DNA from: Streptomyces yatensis
GTDB lineage: Bacteria; Actinomycetota; Actinomycetes; Streptomycetales; Streptomycetaceae
Direction: 5' to 3'
Length of the DNA: 64,000 nt
NCBI RefSeq assembly: GCF_018069625.1
Contig: NZ_CP072941.1
Span: forward strand, 8,866,001-8,930,000
Shown: one piece after another, positions 8,063-19,774 of the stretch
Numbering within the stretch: the stretch's first letter is position 1
Layout: each line of letters opens with the position of its first letter
Position numbers and translations under genes: made by a program
The notes under the pieces: model-generated
What the model was told of the DNA's origin: nothing
Seen by the model: the letters and a program-made list of their open reading frames with translations, nothing else
Database searches by the model: none

Positions 8063-8803
8063 TCAGCGGGAGGCTGCCGACCGGGCGGCCGCGGGAGCCC
8101 GCTCGCGCACCGCAGGCGCCGGGGCCGCGGCAGCGGCCGGTGCCGGTGCCGGGGCCGCGGCGACGGGCGCGGGGGCCGGTGCCGGGGCGACGGGCGCGGG
8201 GGCGACGGGTGCGGGGGTGGGTGCCGGTGCGACGGGCACCGGTGCCGGGGCGACCGGTGTCGGGGCGGTGGCGGGTCCGGGCGGGGGAGCGGGGCCGGTG
8301 ATGGGCGTGGTGGGCGCCGCCGGGCGGGAGGCGTCCGTGCGATGGGGCGGTGCGGTACGGCCCGCTCCATGCGCCGTGAGGGGCGACTTGGCGGAGGCGG
8401 TGGGCCGCGGCACGGCCAGCGTGAACCAGACGACCTTCCCGCTGCCGTCCTCCCGTGCGTGCATTCCCCAGCTCTGGCTGACGGCCGCGACCAGCGCGAG
8501 CCCCCGGCCATGCGTGGCCACGGGATCGCATGCCCGAAGGCGGGGCAGCCGCGGATCCTGGTCGCGGACCGAAACGGTCAACCGGTCCAGCATGAGAACG
8601 ATCTCCACCGTGCACTGCTTGTCCGGCTCGGCGTGCCGATGCACATTGGTGAGCAGTTCGGTGACGCCGAGCGCCGCCGGGTCGATGAGCGGATCCAGAT
8701 GCCAGTAGCGCAACTGCGCCGACACGATTCTGCGGACCTGTCCGATCCGCGACGGCAGGGCCTGCAGCTCCACCGTGCACTGCCTGCTAGGACGACTGAT
8801 CAC
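8063..8803 (-). CDS. RsbW-like ATP-binding protein with Pro/Ala-rich tail
   Basis: Residues about 1-135 form a GHKL/HATPase_c_2 domain of the anti-sigma-factor kind, with N-box GVTELLTNVHRH and a glycine lid GRGLALVAAVSQ. The G1 box reads DQDPRLP rather than D-x-G-x-G, a variant recalled from many Streptomyces members. Residues about 150-246 are a Pro/Ala/Val repeat tail (PVAPAP units) encoded by GC-rich repeats. Family members act as anti-sigma factors or stand-alone ATPases with unclear partners; no sigma factor or antagonist gene is adjacent. The tail length may vary between strains. Confidence 0.85.
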   Translation of the reverse strand: MISRPSRQCTVELQALPSRIGQVRRIVSAQLRYWHLDPLIDPAALGVTELLTNVHRHAEPDKQCTVEIVLMLDRLTVSVRDQDPRLPRLRACDPVATHGRGLALVAAVSQSWGMHAREDGSGKVVWFTLAVPRPTASAKSPLTAHGAGRTAPPHRTDASRPAAPTTPITGPAPPPGPATAPTPVAPAPVPVAPAPTPAPVAPAPVAPAPAPAPVAAAPAPAPAAAAAPAPAVRERAPAAARSAASR

Positions 8804-8988
8804 GGCTGCGACTCCCTGAAGAAGTTGGGGCTAGCCTGATTCAGATGCGGGCGACGAACACGTTCAGCAGTGGTGGCTGCTGGGCGCGACCGGTGGGACG
8901 GTTCTCAGCGTCACCGCTTGTTGACCCTCAGTGATACTGATACTCGTCCAGGGTCGGCCCCACCGCGCGCATGCGCAACTCGGCCACT

Positions 8989-9324
8989 TCACCGCTTCTG
9001 GGAGTGCCCCCGAGCGGACCGGACGGCGTCGAGGAAGCGGCTGGCGGCCCCGGAGCCGGTCTTGGCCGAGGTGGACTTGGTGTCCTGCGAGCCGAGGGTG
9101 AGACGGTAACGGGTGCCGTTCACGGTGGCCATGGCCTGGTCCCCGTCCACGAACCAGGGCTTGCTGGCGCGCACCGACTGCACCGGCGCGCTGTCGATCT
9201 CGCGGCCGTTGCTGGTGAGCAACTCCAGCCTGCCGTCCTTGATCAAGACCTGTCCGGCGCGGGTGACCGAGCGCAGGAACCGCTCGATCCGCACTCCCCT
9301 GGCGTTGAACTCGTTATCGGCCAT
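8989..9324 (-). CDS. Conserved hypothetical protein (Streptomyces-type)
   Basis: The 111-aa soluble protein begins MADNEFNARGVRIERFLRSVTRAGQVLIKDGRLELLTSNGREID. The alternating hydrophobic pattern suggests a small beta-rich domain, and the polar C-terminus is probably disordered. ATG at 9324 has GGAGG 8 nt upstream; a GTG immediately before it is possible. It is transcribed divergently from the PLP enzyme and upstream of the RsbW-like gene, about 185 bp away. I do not recognise a function. Confidence 0.7.
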   Translation of the reverse strand: MADNEFNARGVRIERFLRSVTRAGQVLIKDGRLELLTSNGREIDSAPVQSVRASKPWFVDGDQAMATVNGTRYRLTLGSQDTKSTSAKTGSGAASRFLDAVRSARGHSQKR

Positions 9325-9503
9325 CACAACCGCCTCCCCGATGGCTCCGACTGGCGCTTCTGCCGCCGTCTCTCATTTTCCCTGCTGCGCAGTGTGCCCG
9401 GGACCGGCCCCGGGCACCAGGGCGCACTGGGGGACAATGAGGATCGAAACGGCACGAGTATGCCACCTGGGCTGGGCGTGGGCACGAGCAGGAGGAGTGG
9501 GCG

Positions 9504-10625
9504 TTGGACGGCACGGCGCGCGGGATCATCAAGACGATCGACGTGGACCGCAGCGACCACGGCTATCGCGAGTGGCTGAAGGAGGCCGTCCGAAAGGTGC
9601 AGGCGGACGCCCAGCGGTCCGCGGACACCCATCTGCTGAGCTTCCCGCTGCCCGAGCGCTGGGGGATCGATCTCTACCTCAAGGACGAGTCCACCCACCC
9701 CACAGGGAGTCTCAAGCACCGTCTGGCACGTTCGCTGTTCCTCTATGGGCTGTGCAACGGCTGGATCCGGCCGGGCAAACCCGTGATCGAGGCGTCCAGC
9801 GGCTCGACCGCCGTATCCGAGGCGTACTTCGCCAAGCTGATCGGGGTGCCCTTCATCGCGGTGATGCCCCGCACGACCAGCCGGGAGAAGTGCCGCCTGA
9901 TCGAATTCCATGGCGGCCAGTGCCATTTCGTGGACGACCCGCGGACGATGTACGAGGAGTCCGCCGCCCTCGCGGCGGAGTCCGGGGGTCACTACATGGA
10001 CCAGTTCACCTACGCCGAGCGGGCCACGGACTGGCGCGGCAACAACAACATCGCCGAGTCGATCTATCAGCAGATGCGTCTGGAGCGGTATCCCGAACCG
10101 GCATGGGTCGTCGCCACGGCGGGCACCGGAGGCACCTCGGCGACCCTCGCCCGCTATGTCCACTACATGCAGTACGACACCCGGGTGTGCGTGGCCGACC
10201 CGGAGAACTCCTGCTTCTTCGACGGCTGGGTCCACCATGACGACGCCGCCTCCAGCGACCACGGTTCACGCATCGAGGGCATCGGCCGCCCCCGGATGGA
10301 GCCCAGCTTCGTACCGGGCGCGATCGACCGGATGATGAAGGTCCCGGACGCGGCGAGCGTCGCGGCGGTGCGCGCCCTGGAGCGGGCCATCGGCCGTAAG
10401 GCGGGCGGCTCCACCGGGACGGGGCTGTGGAGCGCGCTGCGGATCGTCGCGGAGATGGTCACCGCGGGGCGGACCGGGAGCGTGGTGACCCTGCTGTGCG
10501 ACCCGGGGGAGCGGTATCTGGACAAGTACTACTCGGACGCGTGGCTCGAGGAGCAGGGGCTGGACATCGAGCCGTATGTGAAGACGCTCGACATCTTCCT
10601 CACCACGGGCGACTGGACCGACTGA
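9504..10625 (+). CDS. PLP-dependent cysteine synthase/cystathionine beta-synthase family enzyme
   Basis: The 373-aa fold-type II PLP enzyme has the Schiff-base lysine in [11 protein letters not shown], an Asn/Ser substrate loop [13 protein letters not shown] and the phosphate-binding glycine loop [10 protein letters not shown]. It starts with TTG at 9504, supported by GGAGGAG 6-7 nt upstream. The C-terminal extension ([21 protein letters not shown]) is typical of cysteine-synthase relatives. It is probably an O-acetylserine or related beta-replacement enzyme, or a cysteine desulfhydrase; no sulphur genes lie next to it, so the substrate is uncertain. Confidence 0.9.
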   Translation: MDGTARGIIKTIDVDRSDHGYREWLKEAVRKVQADAQRSADTHLLSFPLPERWGIDLYLKDESTHPTGSLKHRLARSLFLYGLCNGWIRPGKPVIEASSGSTAVSEAYFAKLIGVPFIAVMPRTTSREKCRLIEFHGGQCHFVDDPRTMYEESAALAAESGGHYMDQFTYAERATDWRGNNNIAESIYQQMRLERYPEPAWVVATAGTGGTSATLARYVHYMQYDTRVCVADPENSCFFDGWVHHDDAASSDHGSRIEGIGRPRMEPSFVPGAIDRMMKVPDAASVAAVRALERAIGRKAGGSTGTGLWSALRIVAEMVTAGRTGSVVTLLCDPGERYLDKYYSDAWLEEQGLDIEPYVKTLDIFLTTGDWTD

Positions 10626-10668
10626 CGGCGCACAATGCCGGACCGGCCGGCCCGCGCCCGTGGGGCCG

Positions 10669-11142
10669 TCAGGCCGCCGCCACCATCCGGTCCAGGTTCC
10701 GCACCGCCTGGTGGAACGCGCGCCGCAGCCCCGGCCGCATCGCCCGCACGACGGCGCGCAGCAGTGGCGTGCCGTCCACCGCGAACACATAGCGCACCAC
10801 GGTCCCGCCGCCGTCCGTGGGCCGCAGCGTCCACTCCTCCAACAGCGCCCGCAGGCCCGGTGCGTTGGTCTCGTCGACGCGGTAGGCATAGCGCTCGTGC
10901 GGCTCGACCGCCATGACCGTCTCGCGGAAGCGGCCGCCGCCCACGAGGCGGATGGCCCGGCCCTTGCCGCCGTCCGTGGAGCGGGCCTCCTTCACCGACC
11001 GGAACCACCGAGGCCAGCCCTCGACATCGGTGAACGCCTCGAACACCGCCTCGGGAGAGGCCGAGATCTCGGCGACGAAGACCAGCCGCAACGGGGCGGT
11101 CTCGACGTACTCCAGTCCGACGGCACGCAACCGGTGTGTCAT
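10669..11142 (-). CDS. SRPBCC family protein
   Basis: The 157-aa single-domain helix-grip protein has the polyketide-cyclase/SRPBCC pattern FVAEISASPEAVFEAFTDVEGWPRWFRSV, then FRETVMAVEPHERYAY and a long C-terminal helix. ATG at 11142 is chosen; a GTG two codons upstream is equally possible. SRPBCC proteins bind hydrophobic ligands in a central cavity. Nothing nearby identifies the ligand. Confidence 0.85.
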   Translation of the reverse strand: MTHRLRAVGLEYVETAPLRLVFVAEISASPEAVFEAFTDVEGWPRWFRSVKEARSTDGGKGRAIRLVGGGRFRETVMAVEPHERYAYRVDETNAPGLRALLEEWTLRPTDGGGTVVRYVFAVDGTPLLRAVVRAMRPGLRRAFHQAVRNLDRMVAAA

Positions 11143-11166
11143 GGACACACGATAACTGCCGGGGTG

Positions 11167-12012
11167 TCAGATGTCTGCGGTGCGGGACGGCTCGCCCGCC
11201 ACCACCAGCTCCGGCAGATACTCGGAGATCTCCGCCCGTGCCTCCTCCGGCAGCCCCGGGTCCGTGACCAGCGCGTTCACCTGGTCCAGCGTGGCGAAGG
11301 AACTCAGCCCCACCGTGCCCCACTTGGTGTGGTCCGCGACCACCACCACCCGCCGCGCGGCCCTGACGAAGTGGCGGTTCGTCTCCGCCTCCGCGAGATT
11401 CGGCGTCGACAGACCCGCCTCCACCGATATGCCGTGCACTCCGAGGAAGAGCACATCGAAGTGGAGCGAGCGCACCGCCGCGTCCGCGACCGGCCCCACC
11501 AAGGTGTCCGACGGTGTGCGCACCCCGCCGGTGAGCACGACGGTGGCCGCACCGGGGCGCGGGCCCACCCCGCCGAGCGCCGCCGACCGCTGGGCGTTGT
11601 AGAACACATCGGCCACCCGGACCGAGTTCGTCACCACGGTCAGATCCGGCACCTCCAGCAGCTGCTGGGCCAGCGCGAAGGCCGTGGTGCCCCCGGCCAG
11701 ACCGATCGCGGTGCCCGGCGTGGCCATCGCGGCCGCCGCCTTCGCGATGTCCTCCTTGGCGCTCAGCTCGAGGCCCGATTTGGCCTCGAACCCGGGCTCG
11801 TACGTGCTCGCCTCGGCCACCGGCACGGCCCCGCCGTGCACCTTCTCCACCACGCCCAGCCGGGCCAGCGCGTCCAGATCGCGACGAACCGTCATGTCCG
11901 AGACATTGAGCTTGCGCGTCAACTCATTGACCCGCACCCCGCCGCGCCGCCTGACCTCGTCGAGGATCAGGGCGCGCCGCTGCTCCGCGAGGAGGTTCTG
12001 GTTGTCGCTCAC
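11167..12012 (-). CDS. DeoR/GlpR family transcriptional regulator
   Basis: This is a 281-aa repressor. The N-terminal DeoR HTH (RRGGVRVNELTRKLNVSDMTVRRDLDALARLGVVEKVHGGAV) is followed by the DeoRC sugar-phosphate-sensing domain, with GLAGGTTAFALAQQL and VTNSVRVADV. It starts GTG at 12012. It ends 25 bp before the SRPBCC start, so the two may form an operon. Family members respond to phosphorylated sugars; no sugar operon is adjacent in the window. Confidence 0.92.
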   Translation of the reverse strand: MSDNQNLLAEQRRALILDEVRRRGGVRVNELTRKLNVSDMTVRRDLDALARLGVVEKVHGGAVPVAEASTYEPGFEAKSGLELSAKEDIAKAAAAMATPGTAIGLAGGTTAFALAQQLLEVPDLTVVTNSVRVADVFYNAQRSAALGGVGPRPGAATVVLTGGVRTPSDTLVGPVADAAVRSLHFDVLFLGVHGISVEAGLSTPNLAEAETNRHFVRAARRVVVVADHTKWGTVGLSSFATLDQVNALVTDPGLPEEARAEISEYLPELVVAGEPSRTADI

Positions 12013-12203
12013 CCTGCCTCGTCTCCCTCCGGTCGGCCCTCGTCGCCCGCGCGTTCATCTTCGCATGAGGCGGGGACAGCCGGTCGCCACAGCACCCGGG
12101 GTTACGATTTCGCCACGCCCGGCCTGTCAGGGTCGGGGGAGGTGGCCGATGGGCACAATCCTGGAGCGGAACGACCGCACCACACCGGAATCGGGGGAAC
12201 ACG

Positions 12204-14600
12204 GTGCCAGCGACCATGCCTACGGACACGCCGGCCGACGGGGCGCAGCGGGCGACGGCAGCCCGTAAGGGCGGAGCATCGCCGTCCGATCTCGAACTCC
12301 TCGTCCACGGTGTGGGCGGCACCACCCCCGAGGAGATGCTGCGCGATCCGCGCACCTGCCGGGTCACCGGCGACGAGACCGCGGCGGTCTACCGCAGGAC
12401 GGACGAGGTCGACGCCGAGCAGCGGCCGCCGGAGGACCGGGAGGGCCCGGACCGCGAGGGGCCGATCCGCGAGGCGTACGTATGGTGCAACCTCACCTCG
12501 GGCAACAGCTCCCGCGCCCTGTGGCTGCTCTTACTGCCGTTCATGGTCGCCAACCTCGCCCACTGGATGCGGCCCCCGGCCGACCGGCGCGAGCGGACCG
12601 TGCGCACCTACGGCCTGTTCGTCCGGCTCGTGGCGCTCACCCTGACCGTGCTGCTGATCGCCGGGGCCTGCGAGGTGGCCCTGGACCTGATCGCCTGGCA
12701 GTGTGCCGGTTCGGCCGACTGCGCCGGTGGCAAGTCCTGGCTCGGCTTCCTGTCCCCGGAGAACCACGGATGGTGGAGCCAGCCCGGCCGCAGGCTCGCG
12801 CTCGCCGCGGTGCTGCCCGGCGCGCTCACCGGACTGCTGTGGTACCTGTCCAACCGCACCTGGAGCGCGTACGAGTCCTCCCCGCCGCTGGAGCGCCCGG
12901 TCGACGAGTCCGCCCCCGAGGCGGGCAACCGCCCCGCGCTGTGCCTGCCCGGCTTCTGGTACGGCCGCAGGATCGTCGCCCGGCTGCGTGCCGCGCACAC
13001 CGCCGCCGGATTCCTCACCATCGCGGCGGGCCTGACCCTGCCCACCACCACCTACGACCGCAAGCCGGGCGGCGGCGGGTTGCAGGACGCCGCGGGCTGG
13101 GCCCTGCTGACGCTGCTCGCCGCGGTCGCGGTCGCGGTGGTGGCCGTGGTGTGCTACCGCGGCCGCAGCGAGACCAAGGTCGACGGGGAGCTGGACCGCA
13201 TCACCATCACCGCGCTGCCCGGAGCGGCCCTCGCGGTGCTGGCGCTCTCCGTGCTCTACGCCGGATGGTCCCGCCCGGACTGGGCCTCCACCGGCAAGCT
13301 GCCGGGCAACCAGGCGTTCTGCGCCATCGCCATAGGGGAGGGCGCGCTGATCGTGACCATGGCGGTGTGCGCCCTGGTCCTCCACCGGTCCGCTCCCGGC
13401 CGCACTCCGCTGTACGGGCTCGCCGGGCCCGCCGTGGCCGTGCTCGCCTGCGGGCTCGGCGCGGTACTCGCGGGCGGTATCGCCCAGCGCTTCGCCGACT
13501 GGCTGGACGGCGGCGCCACCCCCGGTGAGGGGCCGGGCATCGCCCCGCCGGTTCTGCTGACCTGGCTGGCCACGTCCATCCCCGCGCTGCTGCTCGCCCT
13601 GGTCGTCCTGCTGCTGATCTTCACCGTAAGGGTGTGGCGGGTGCGCAACCGGCTGCTGCCGACCATCATGGACGGCTATCCGGGGGAGCGGCCCGATCCG
13701 GTGCGCACCCGGCGGATCGCGCGCACGATCGCCCGCGCCGGTCTCACCGACTCCGCCCCGTGGATCGTCGGCCCCGTCGCGCTGCTGACCCTGCTGTTCG
13801 GCGCCGCCGCCGTCACCGGGGCCTGGGTCACGGACCAGGTGCCGGGGCGGGCCGCCGACGACGCGCCCGGGGCCGTGGACGCCGCCGCCCAGACCGCCCA
13901 GGCGCTGGGCTCCTGGCTGATGGGGCTGGCCTTCCTGATGCTGGTCACCTGGGCCCGCCGCGCCTACCGCAGCCCCTCCGCCCGCCGCACCATCGGCATC
14001 CTGTGGGACGTGGGCACCTTCTGGCCGCGCGCCGCCCACCCCTTCGCGCCCCCGTGCTACGCCGAGCGGGCGGTGCCCGATCTGACCTGGCGGATGGAGA
14101 CCTGGACCCGCCGGTTCGGCGGCCGGCTGGTCATCTCCGGCCACTCCCAGGGCAGTGTGCTGGCTGCCGCGGCGGTCTGGCAGCTGGACCACCGCACCCG
14201 CGGCCAGGTCGCGCTGCTCACCTACGGCTCACCGCTGGAGCGGCTCTACGGGCGCTGGTTCCCCGCCTACTTCGGGCCCACGCAGCTGCTCTCGCTCCAC
14301 GGCGAGGTGCGCTGCTGGCGCAATCTGTGGCGCTACACCGACCCGATCGGCGGCCCCATCCGGCTGCCCGACGGCAGCGGGCCCGAGGTCGACCGCGACG
14401 CGCTCAAGGACCCGCTGGTCTACGGCCGTACGCCCGAACACCCGCTGCCCGCGCCGATCCTGGGGCATGGGGACTACCAGGCCGACCCCGTCTTCGACCG
14501 GGAGCGGGCCGGACTGCTGGCCCGGCTCCCGGAACAGACGCCGCCCCCTCCGCAGGAGGGGGCCGCCGGTCAGATGAGCTCCGGCAGATCCTCGGGATAG
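12204..14600 (+). CDS. Polytopic membrane protein with C-terminal alpha/beta-hydrolase (GHSQGS) domain
   Basis: This is a 798-aa protein. An N-terminal soluble segment (LELLVHGVGGTTPEEML) is followed by about ten transmembrane helices between residues 105 and 590. A C-terminal lipase-like domain carries the nucleophile elbow VISGHSQGS and a later HGEVRCWRN segment. The split hydrolase (the early LVHGVGG strand resembles an oxyanion strand) suggests the membrane part is inserted into a hydrolase. Codon 110 (12531-12533) is TTA, the only TTA codon seen in the window. The 3' end overlaps the convergent AAA+ gene by 31 bp. The substrate is unknown. Confidence 0.82.
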   Translation: MPATMPTDTPADGAQRATAARKGGASPSDLELLVHGVGGTTPEEMLRDPRTCRVTGDETAAVYRRTDEVDAEQRPPEDREGPDREGPIREAYVWCNLTSGNSSRALWLLLLPFMVANLAHWMRPPADRRERTVRTYGLFVRLVALTLTVLLIAGACEVALDLIAWQCAGSADCAGGKSWLGFLSPENHGWWSQPGRRLALAAVLPGALTGLLWYLSNRTWSAYESSPPLERPVDESAPEAGNRPALCLPGFWYGRRIVARLRAAHTAAGFLTIAAGLTLPTTTYDRKPGGGGLQDAAGWALLTLLAAVAVAVVAVVCYRGRSETKVDGELDRITITALPGAALAVLALSVLYAGWSRPDWASTGKLPGNQAFCAIAIGEGALIVTMAVCALVLHRSAPGRTPLYGLAGPAVAVLACGLGAVLAGGIAQRFADWLDGGATPGEGPGIAPPVLLTWLATSIPALLLALVVLLLIFTVRVWRVRNRLLPTIMDGYPGERPDPVRTRRIARTIARAGLTDSAPWIVGPVALLTLLFGAAAVTGAWVTDQVPGRAADDAPGAVDAAAQTAQALGSWLMGLAFLMLVTWARRAYRSPSARRTIGILWDVGTFWPRAAHPFAPPCYAERAVPDLTWRMETWTRRFGGRLVISGHSQGSVLAAAAVWQLDHRTRGQVALLTYGSPLERLYGRWFPAYFGPTQLLSLHGEVRCWRNLWRYTDPIGGPIRLPDGSGPEVDRDALKDPLVYGRTPEHPLPAPILGHGDYQADPVFDRERAGLLARLPEQTPPPPQEGAAGQMSSGRSSG

Positions 14601-17008
14601 AGCAGCGTGAGGTCGTCCGTGGTCGGGTCGCTCAGCTGGGCGACCCGGCCCGCATGCCGCTCCACCATCGCCTCGAAGGTCTGCCGGGCGGTGCGTCCGT
14701 TGCCGAACGCCGGGCCCTTGGGAAGCGCCGTGAAGTACTTCAGCAGCGCCTCGGCCGCCCCCTCGCCGATCCGGTACTCATGCTCCTCGGCCTGCTGCTC
14801 CACGATCCGCAGCAGCTCCTCCGGGGCGTAGTCGCCGAAGGTGATGGTGCGCGAGAAGCGGGAGGCCACACCGGGGTTGACGGACAGAAAGCGCTCCATC
14901 TCGGCGGTGTACCCCGCGACGATGACCACGACCGCTTCCCGGTGGTCCTCCATCAGCTTGACCAGGGTGTCTATCGCCTCCCGGCCGAAGTCCCGGCCGG
15001 AGTCCTCCGGCGAGAGGGCGTACGCCTCGTCGATGAAGAGCACCCCGCCGCGCGCCCGGTCGAACGCCTCCTGGGTGCGTATGGCCGTGGAGCCGATGTG
15101 CTCACCCACCAGGTCCACCCGGGAGACCTCCACCAGATGGCCGCGCTCCAGCACTCCGAGGGAGGCCAGGATCTCCCCGTAGAGCCGGGCGACCGTCGTC
15201 TTTCCGGTGCCCGGGGAGCCGGTGAAGACCAGATGGCGGCGGACGGAGGCGGCCTTGAGCCCGGCCTCCTGGCGCCGCCGGCCCACCTCGATCATGTCGG
15301 TGAGGGCGCGCACCTCGCGCTTGACGCTCTCCAGCCCGACCAGTGTGTCGAGTTCGCCCAGCACCGCCGAGGAGGGGCGGACGGAGACCGGGGGCTCGAC
15401 GGCGGGCGCGGAGGTCTGGACGGACCGCTGTGACGGGACGCCGCCCAGCAGCCCGCCCGTCGAGGCGGCGGTCTCCACGGCGGGCGCGGTGAGCGGGAGC
15501 CCGCCGGGCGCGGTCGGGGAGCCCAGCGCCGTGGTGGCGCTCTCGTCGCTGGTGCAGTCCTCGACGAGCGGCCCCGCCTCGGAGAACTCGTACCCGCCGC
15601 GCGCACACCGCTCGGTGCGGCACCGGGTCAAGGTGGTGCGGCAGCCGTCGATGATGTGGAAGCCGTAGCCCCCGCTGCCGGTCACCCGGCAGCCGGTGAA
15701 GGTGCCGCGGCCCTCGGCGGACACATAGAACCCGGCCTCCGTCGGCCCGGAGACCGTGGTGCGCTCGACCGTCGGATCGGCGCCCTTGGTGACGATCACT
15801 CCGGTGGAGGCCCCGTCTATGGTGCAGTTGGCGAGCGTGCCGCCGCTGCCGTGGTCGCGGAACCACGCCCCGGTGGCCGCCTCCCGGATGCGGCAGTCGT
15901 CCAGCTGGACGATGGCCCCGTCGCTGACCGAGACCGCGGTGGAGCGCACCTGGGACAGATCGCTGTCGACCACATCGACCCGCGACCCGCGGTCCAGCAC
16001 GAACAGCGCGTCCGGCACCTCGCGCACCCGGCACGAGTCGAGCACGGCGGTCGCCCCGTCGCTCACCCACACCGCCGGATAGTCGCCGGTGCTCTCGTGC
16101 AGCTCGCACTGGTTGGCGTCCACCCGGGTGCCCGGGTCCCACACCGACAGGCCGTTGCGCCCGAACCGGCGCACCGTGGAGCGGGTCAGCGTCAGCACCG
16201 AACGCGACCTCAGGTCGATGGCGTTCTCCGGGATGTCATGGATCTCGCAGTCGGCGAGGGTGAGCACCGCGTCCGTGTCCAGATTGACCCCGTCGGACGT
16301 CGTACGGTGCACCCGGCAGTCGGTGAGGTGCCCGGTCGCGCGCCCGGAGACCTGCACCCCGGCGCCCCGGATCTCGTACACCTCGCAGCCGACGGCCTCC
16401 AGCGAGGAGCCCTCGCCGGTCAGCGAGAAGCCCGCCCCGGACGCGTGGTGGACCCGGCAGCGGTCCAGGCGCGGACGGGCGCCGCCGCGCACCGCCACCC
16501 CGGACTGCCCGGCGGCCACCACCTCGCACTCCTCGAACACCCCGCCCGCGCCGTCCAGCACGCTGAGCCCGACGCCCGCGGGGTTGTCCACGGTGCAGCG
16601 CCGCACGGTGGGACGGGCGCCGCCGCGCACCTCGATGCCGACCGCCGAGCGCGTGGCGACCCGTACGTCCGACACCTCCGGGGTGGCGTCCTCGATCAGC
16701 AGCGCGGGGGCGGCCGAGTCCTGGCCCTCGACATGCAGATCCTGGACCACGGCGGAGGCACGAATCGTCAGGGCGACTCCGTCGACCGGCGCGATGCGCA
16801 CCGAACCGCGGGCCGAGCCCTCGGGACCGCGCAGTGTGACGGCCCGGCCCACCACCAGATTCTCGCGGTAGGTGCCGGGCGAGATGGAGAGCACATCACC
16901 GTCCCCGGCGGCCTCCAGGGCCGCCGTGAGGGAGGCGTACTCTCCGGTGCGGCGCCGCCACCGCGACGTTCCGCTGTGCGTCACCTGGACGACCGAGCCC
17001 TGTGCCAT
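14570..17008 (-). CDS. Right-handed beta-helix repeat protein fused to CbbX/SpoVK-type AAA+ ATPase
   Basis: This is an about 812-aa protein. Residues about 20-510 are a long series of parallel beta-helix (NosD/pectate-lyase-like) repeats, such as CEVVAAGQSGVAVRGGARPRLDRC, with regular Cys/Gly-Val patterns. A disordered linker leads to a C-terminal AAA+ domain with Walker A GSPGTGKTTVAR and Walker B GVLFIDEAYAL. The AAA part resembles CbbX and EccA of type VII systems. ATG at 17008 is preferred over the open frame to 17167 because MAQGSVVQVTHSG starts the recognisable domain. Partners are unknown. Confidence 0.85.
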   Translation of the reverse strand: MAQGSVVQVTHSGTSRWRRRTGEYASLTAALEAAGDGDVLSISPGTYRENLVVGRAVTLRGPEGSARGSVRIAPVDGVALTIRASAVVQDLHVEGQDSAAPALLIEDATPEVSDVRVATRSAVGIEVRGGARPTVRRCTVDNPAGVGLSVLDGAGGVFEECEVVAAGQSGVAVRGGARPRLDRCRVHHASGAGFSLTGEGSSLEAVGCEVYEIRGAGVQVSGRATGHLTDCRVHRTTSDGVNLDTDAVLTLADCEIHDIPENAIDLRSRSVLTLTRSTVRRFGRNGLSVWDPGTRVDANQCELHESTGDYPAVWVSDGATAVLDSCRVREVPDALFVLDRGSRVDVVDSDLSQVRSTAVSVSDGAIVQLDDCRIREAATGAWFRDHGSGGTLANCTIDGASTGVIVTKGADPTVERTTVSGPTEAGFYVSAEGRGTFTGCRVTGSGGYGFHIIDGCRTTLTRCRTERCARGGYEFSEAGPLVEDCTSDESATTALGSPTAPGGLPLTAPAVETAASTGGLLGGVPSQRSVQTSAPAVEPPVSVRPSSAVLGELDTLVGLESVKREVRALTDMIEVGRRRQEAGLKAASVRRHLVFTGSPGTGKTTVARLYGEILASLGVLERGHLVEVSRVDLVGEHIGSTAIRTQEAFDRARGGVLFIDEAYALSPEDSGRDFGREAIDTLVKLMEDHREAVVVIVAGYTAEMERFLSVNPGVASRFSRTITFGDYAPEELLRIVEQQAEEHEYRIGEGAAEALLKYFTALPKGPAFGNGRTARQTFEAMVERHAGRVAQLSDPTTDDLTLLYPEDLPELI

Positions 17009-17219
17009 GGTGCTGCTGTGCCCCCACCTCGTGCGTTGCCGGTGTGCGCGCCTGACCGCCGCTGCCGACTGCCGCTGCGCATATGGAATGCCCCACCGTA
17101 GCGTGCGCACGGCACCATGAGATGACCTGCCTGTGGACCACGGGCGGAGTTGGCGTTCATATGACAACTCCCGCCCGTGTACAGCCCACTCGCAGGGACC
17201 GACGGCCCGCTCGCGGGGG

Positions 17220-17822
17220 CTAGCTGCCGGCGTCCGCCCGGCCCCAGTCCTGACCGGCTCGCTCCCAGGCGATGTCCCACTGTGTGTAGCGCCGGCGCAT
17301 GAGCCGCCATACGATCAGCCGCCGGGCGCCGTCCACCAGGACCGCCGTCGCACCGGCCGCGCCGATCCCCGCCAGCACGGCGTGGGTGGTGGCCGTCGCG
17401 GCGTCCAGCGGGCGGCCCACCGGGCGGCCGTGGTCGTCGGTCCAGATCCGGAACCGCTCACCGGGGTCGGCACCGGGGTGGGCCCCCAGCGTGCCCTGGT
17501 GTCTGCTGCCGTCCGGTCCCGTCCAGCGGGCGAGGACGCGACGGTGGGCGTCTGACGCGGAAGCGGTCTCGGGATCGGAGTCGATGGGTGGATGCGGCAG
17601 CACCTTCAGCACGGTGGCCGAGAGCGGATGGCGCTCGGCCCGCTGTTCGTGCGCGGCCCTCACCAGCGCTCCGTGTGCCATGGAGCCCGATGCCCAGCCG
17701 GCGGCGGGGGCGACGAGCAGGATGAGCGCCGCGGCGATCATCGCCGCGCACGCCTCCACGATGTCCGTCTTACGGCGCAGCGGATTACGCCGCCAGCGCC
17801 ACAGCCCCCAGATCATTCGCAT
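17220..17822 (-). CDS. Rv1733c-like two-TM membrane protein
   Basis: The 200-aa protein has the layout of the mycobacterial Rv1733c family: an N-terminal cytoplasmic RRNPLRR motif, a first TM helix (MIAAALILLVAPAAGWASG), an extracytoplasmic domain with GERFRIWTDDHGRPVGRPL, and a second TM helix (AVLAGIGAAGATAVLV). A C-terminal basic/Trp-rich end follows (RRRYTQWDIAWERAGQDWGRAD). Rv1733c belongs to the DosR dormancy regulon of M. tuberculosis. Here it sits next to a DevS-like kinase, which supports the same kind of stress role. Molecular function is unknown. Confidence 0.85.
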   Translation of the reverse strand: MRMIWGLWRWRRNPLRRKTDIVEACAAMIAAALILLVAPAAGWASGSMAHGALVRAAHEQRAERHPLSATVLKVLPHPPIDSDPETASASDAHRRVLARWTGPDGSRHQGTLGAHPGADPGERFRIWTDDHGRPVGRPLDAATATTHAVLAGIGAAGATAVLVDGARRLIVWRLMRRRYTQWDIAWERAGQDWGRADAGS

Positions 17823-17902
17823 GGATCACATACCCCCTTCCCCATCCGTGGGTACCGCATGGCGGGCCGGATATGCGCGGATTCGGTGAAGAGAGAGCAA
17901 TA

Positions 17903-19726
<1,824 letters not shown>

Positions 19727-19774
19727 CTATGGAAGGAACTCGGCCAGGGTCAGGGGCCGCTGAGGGACGGGAGC

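Noticed and set aside
10660..12645. 661-codon open frame on the plus strand
   Set aside because: It is antisense to the SRPBCC and DeoR genes and has no protein-like pattern.
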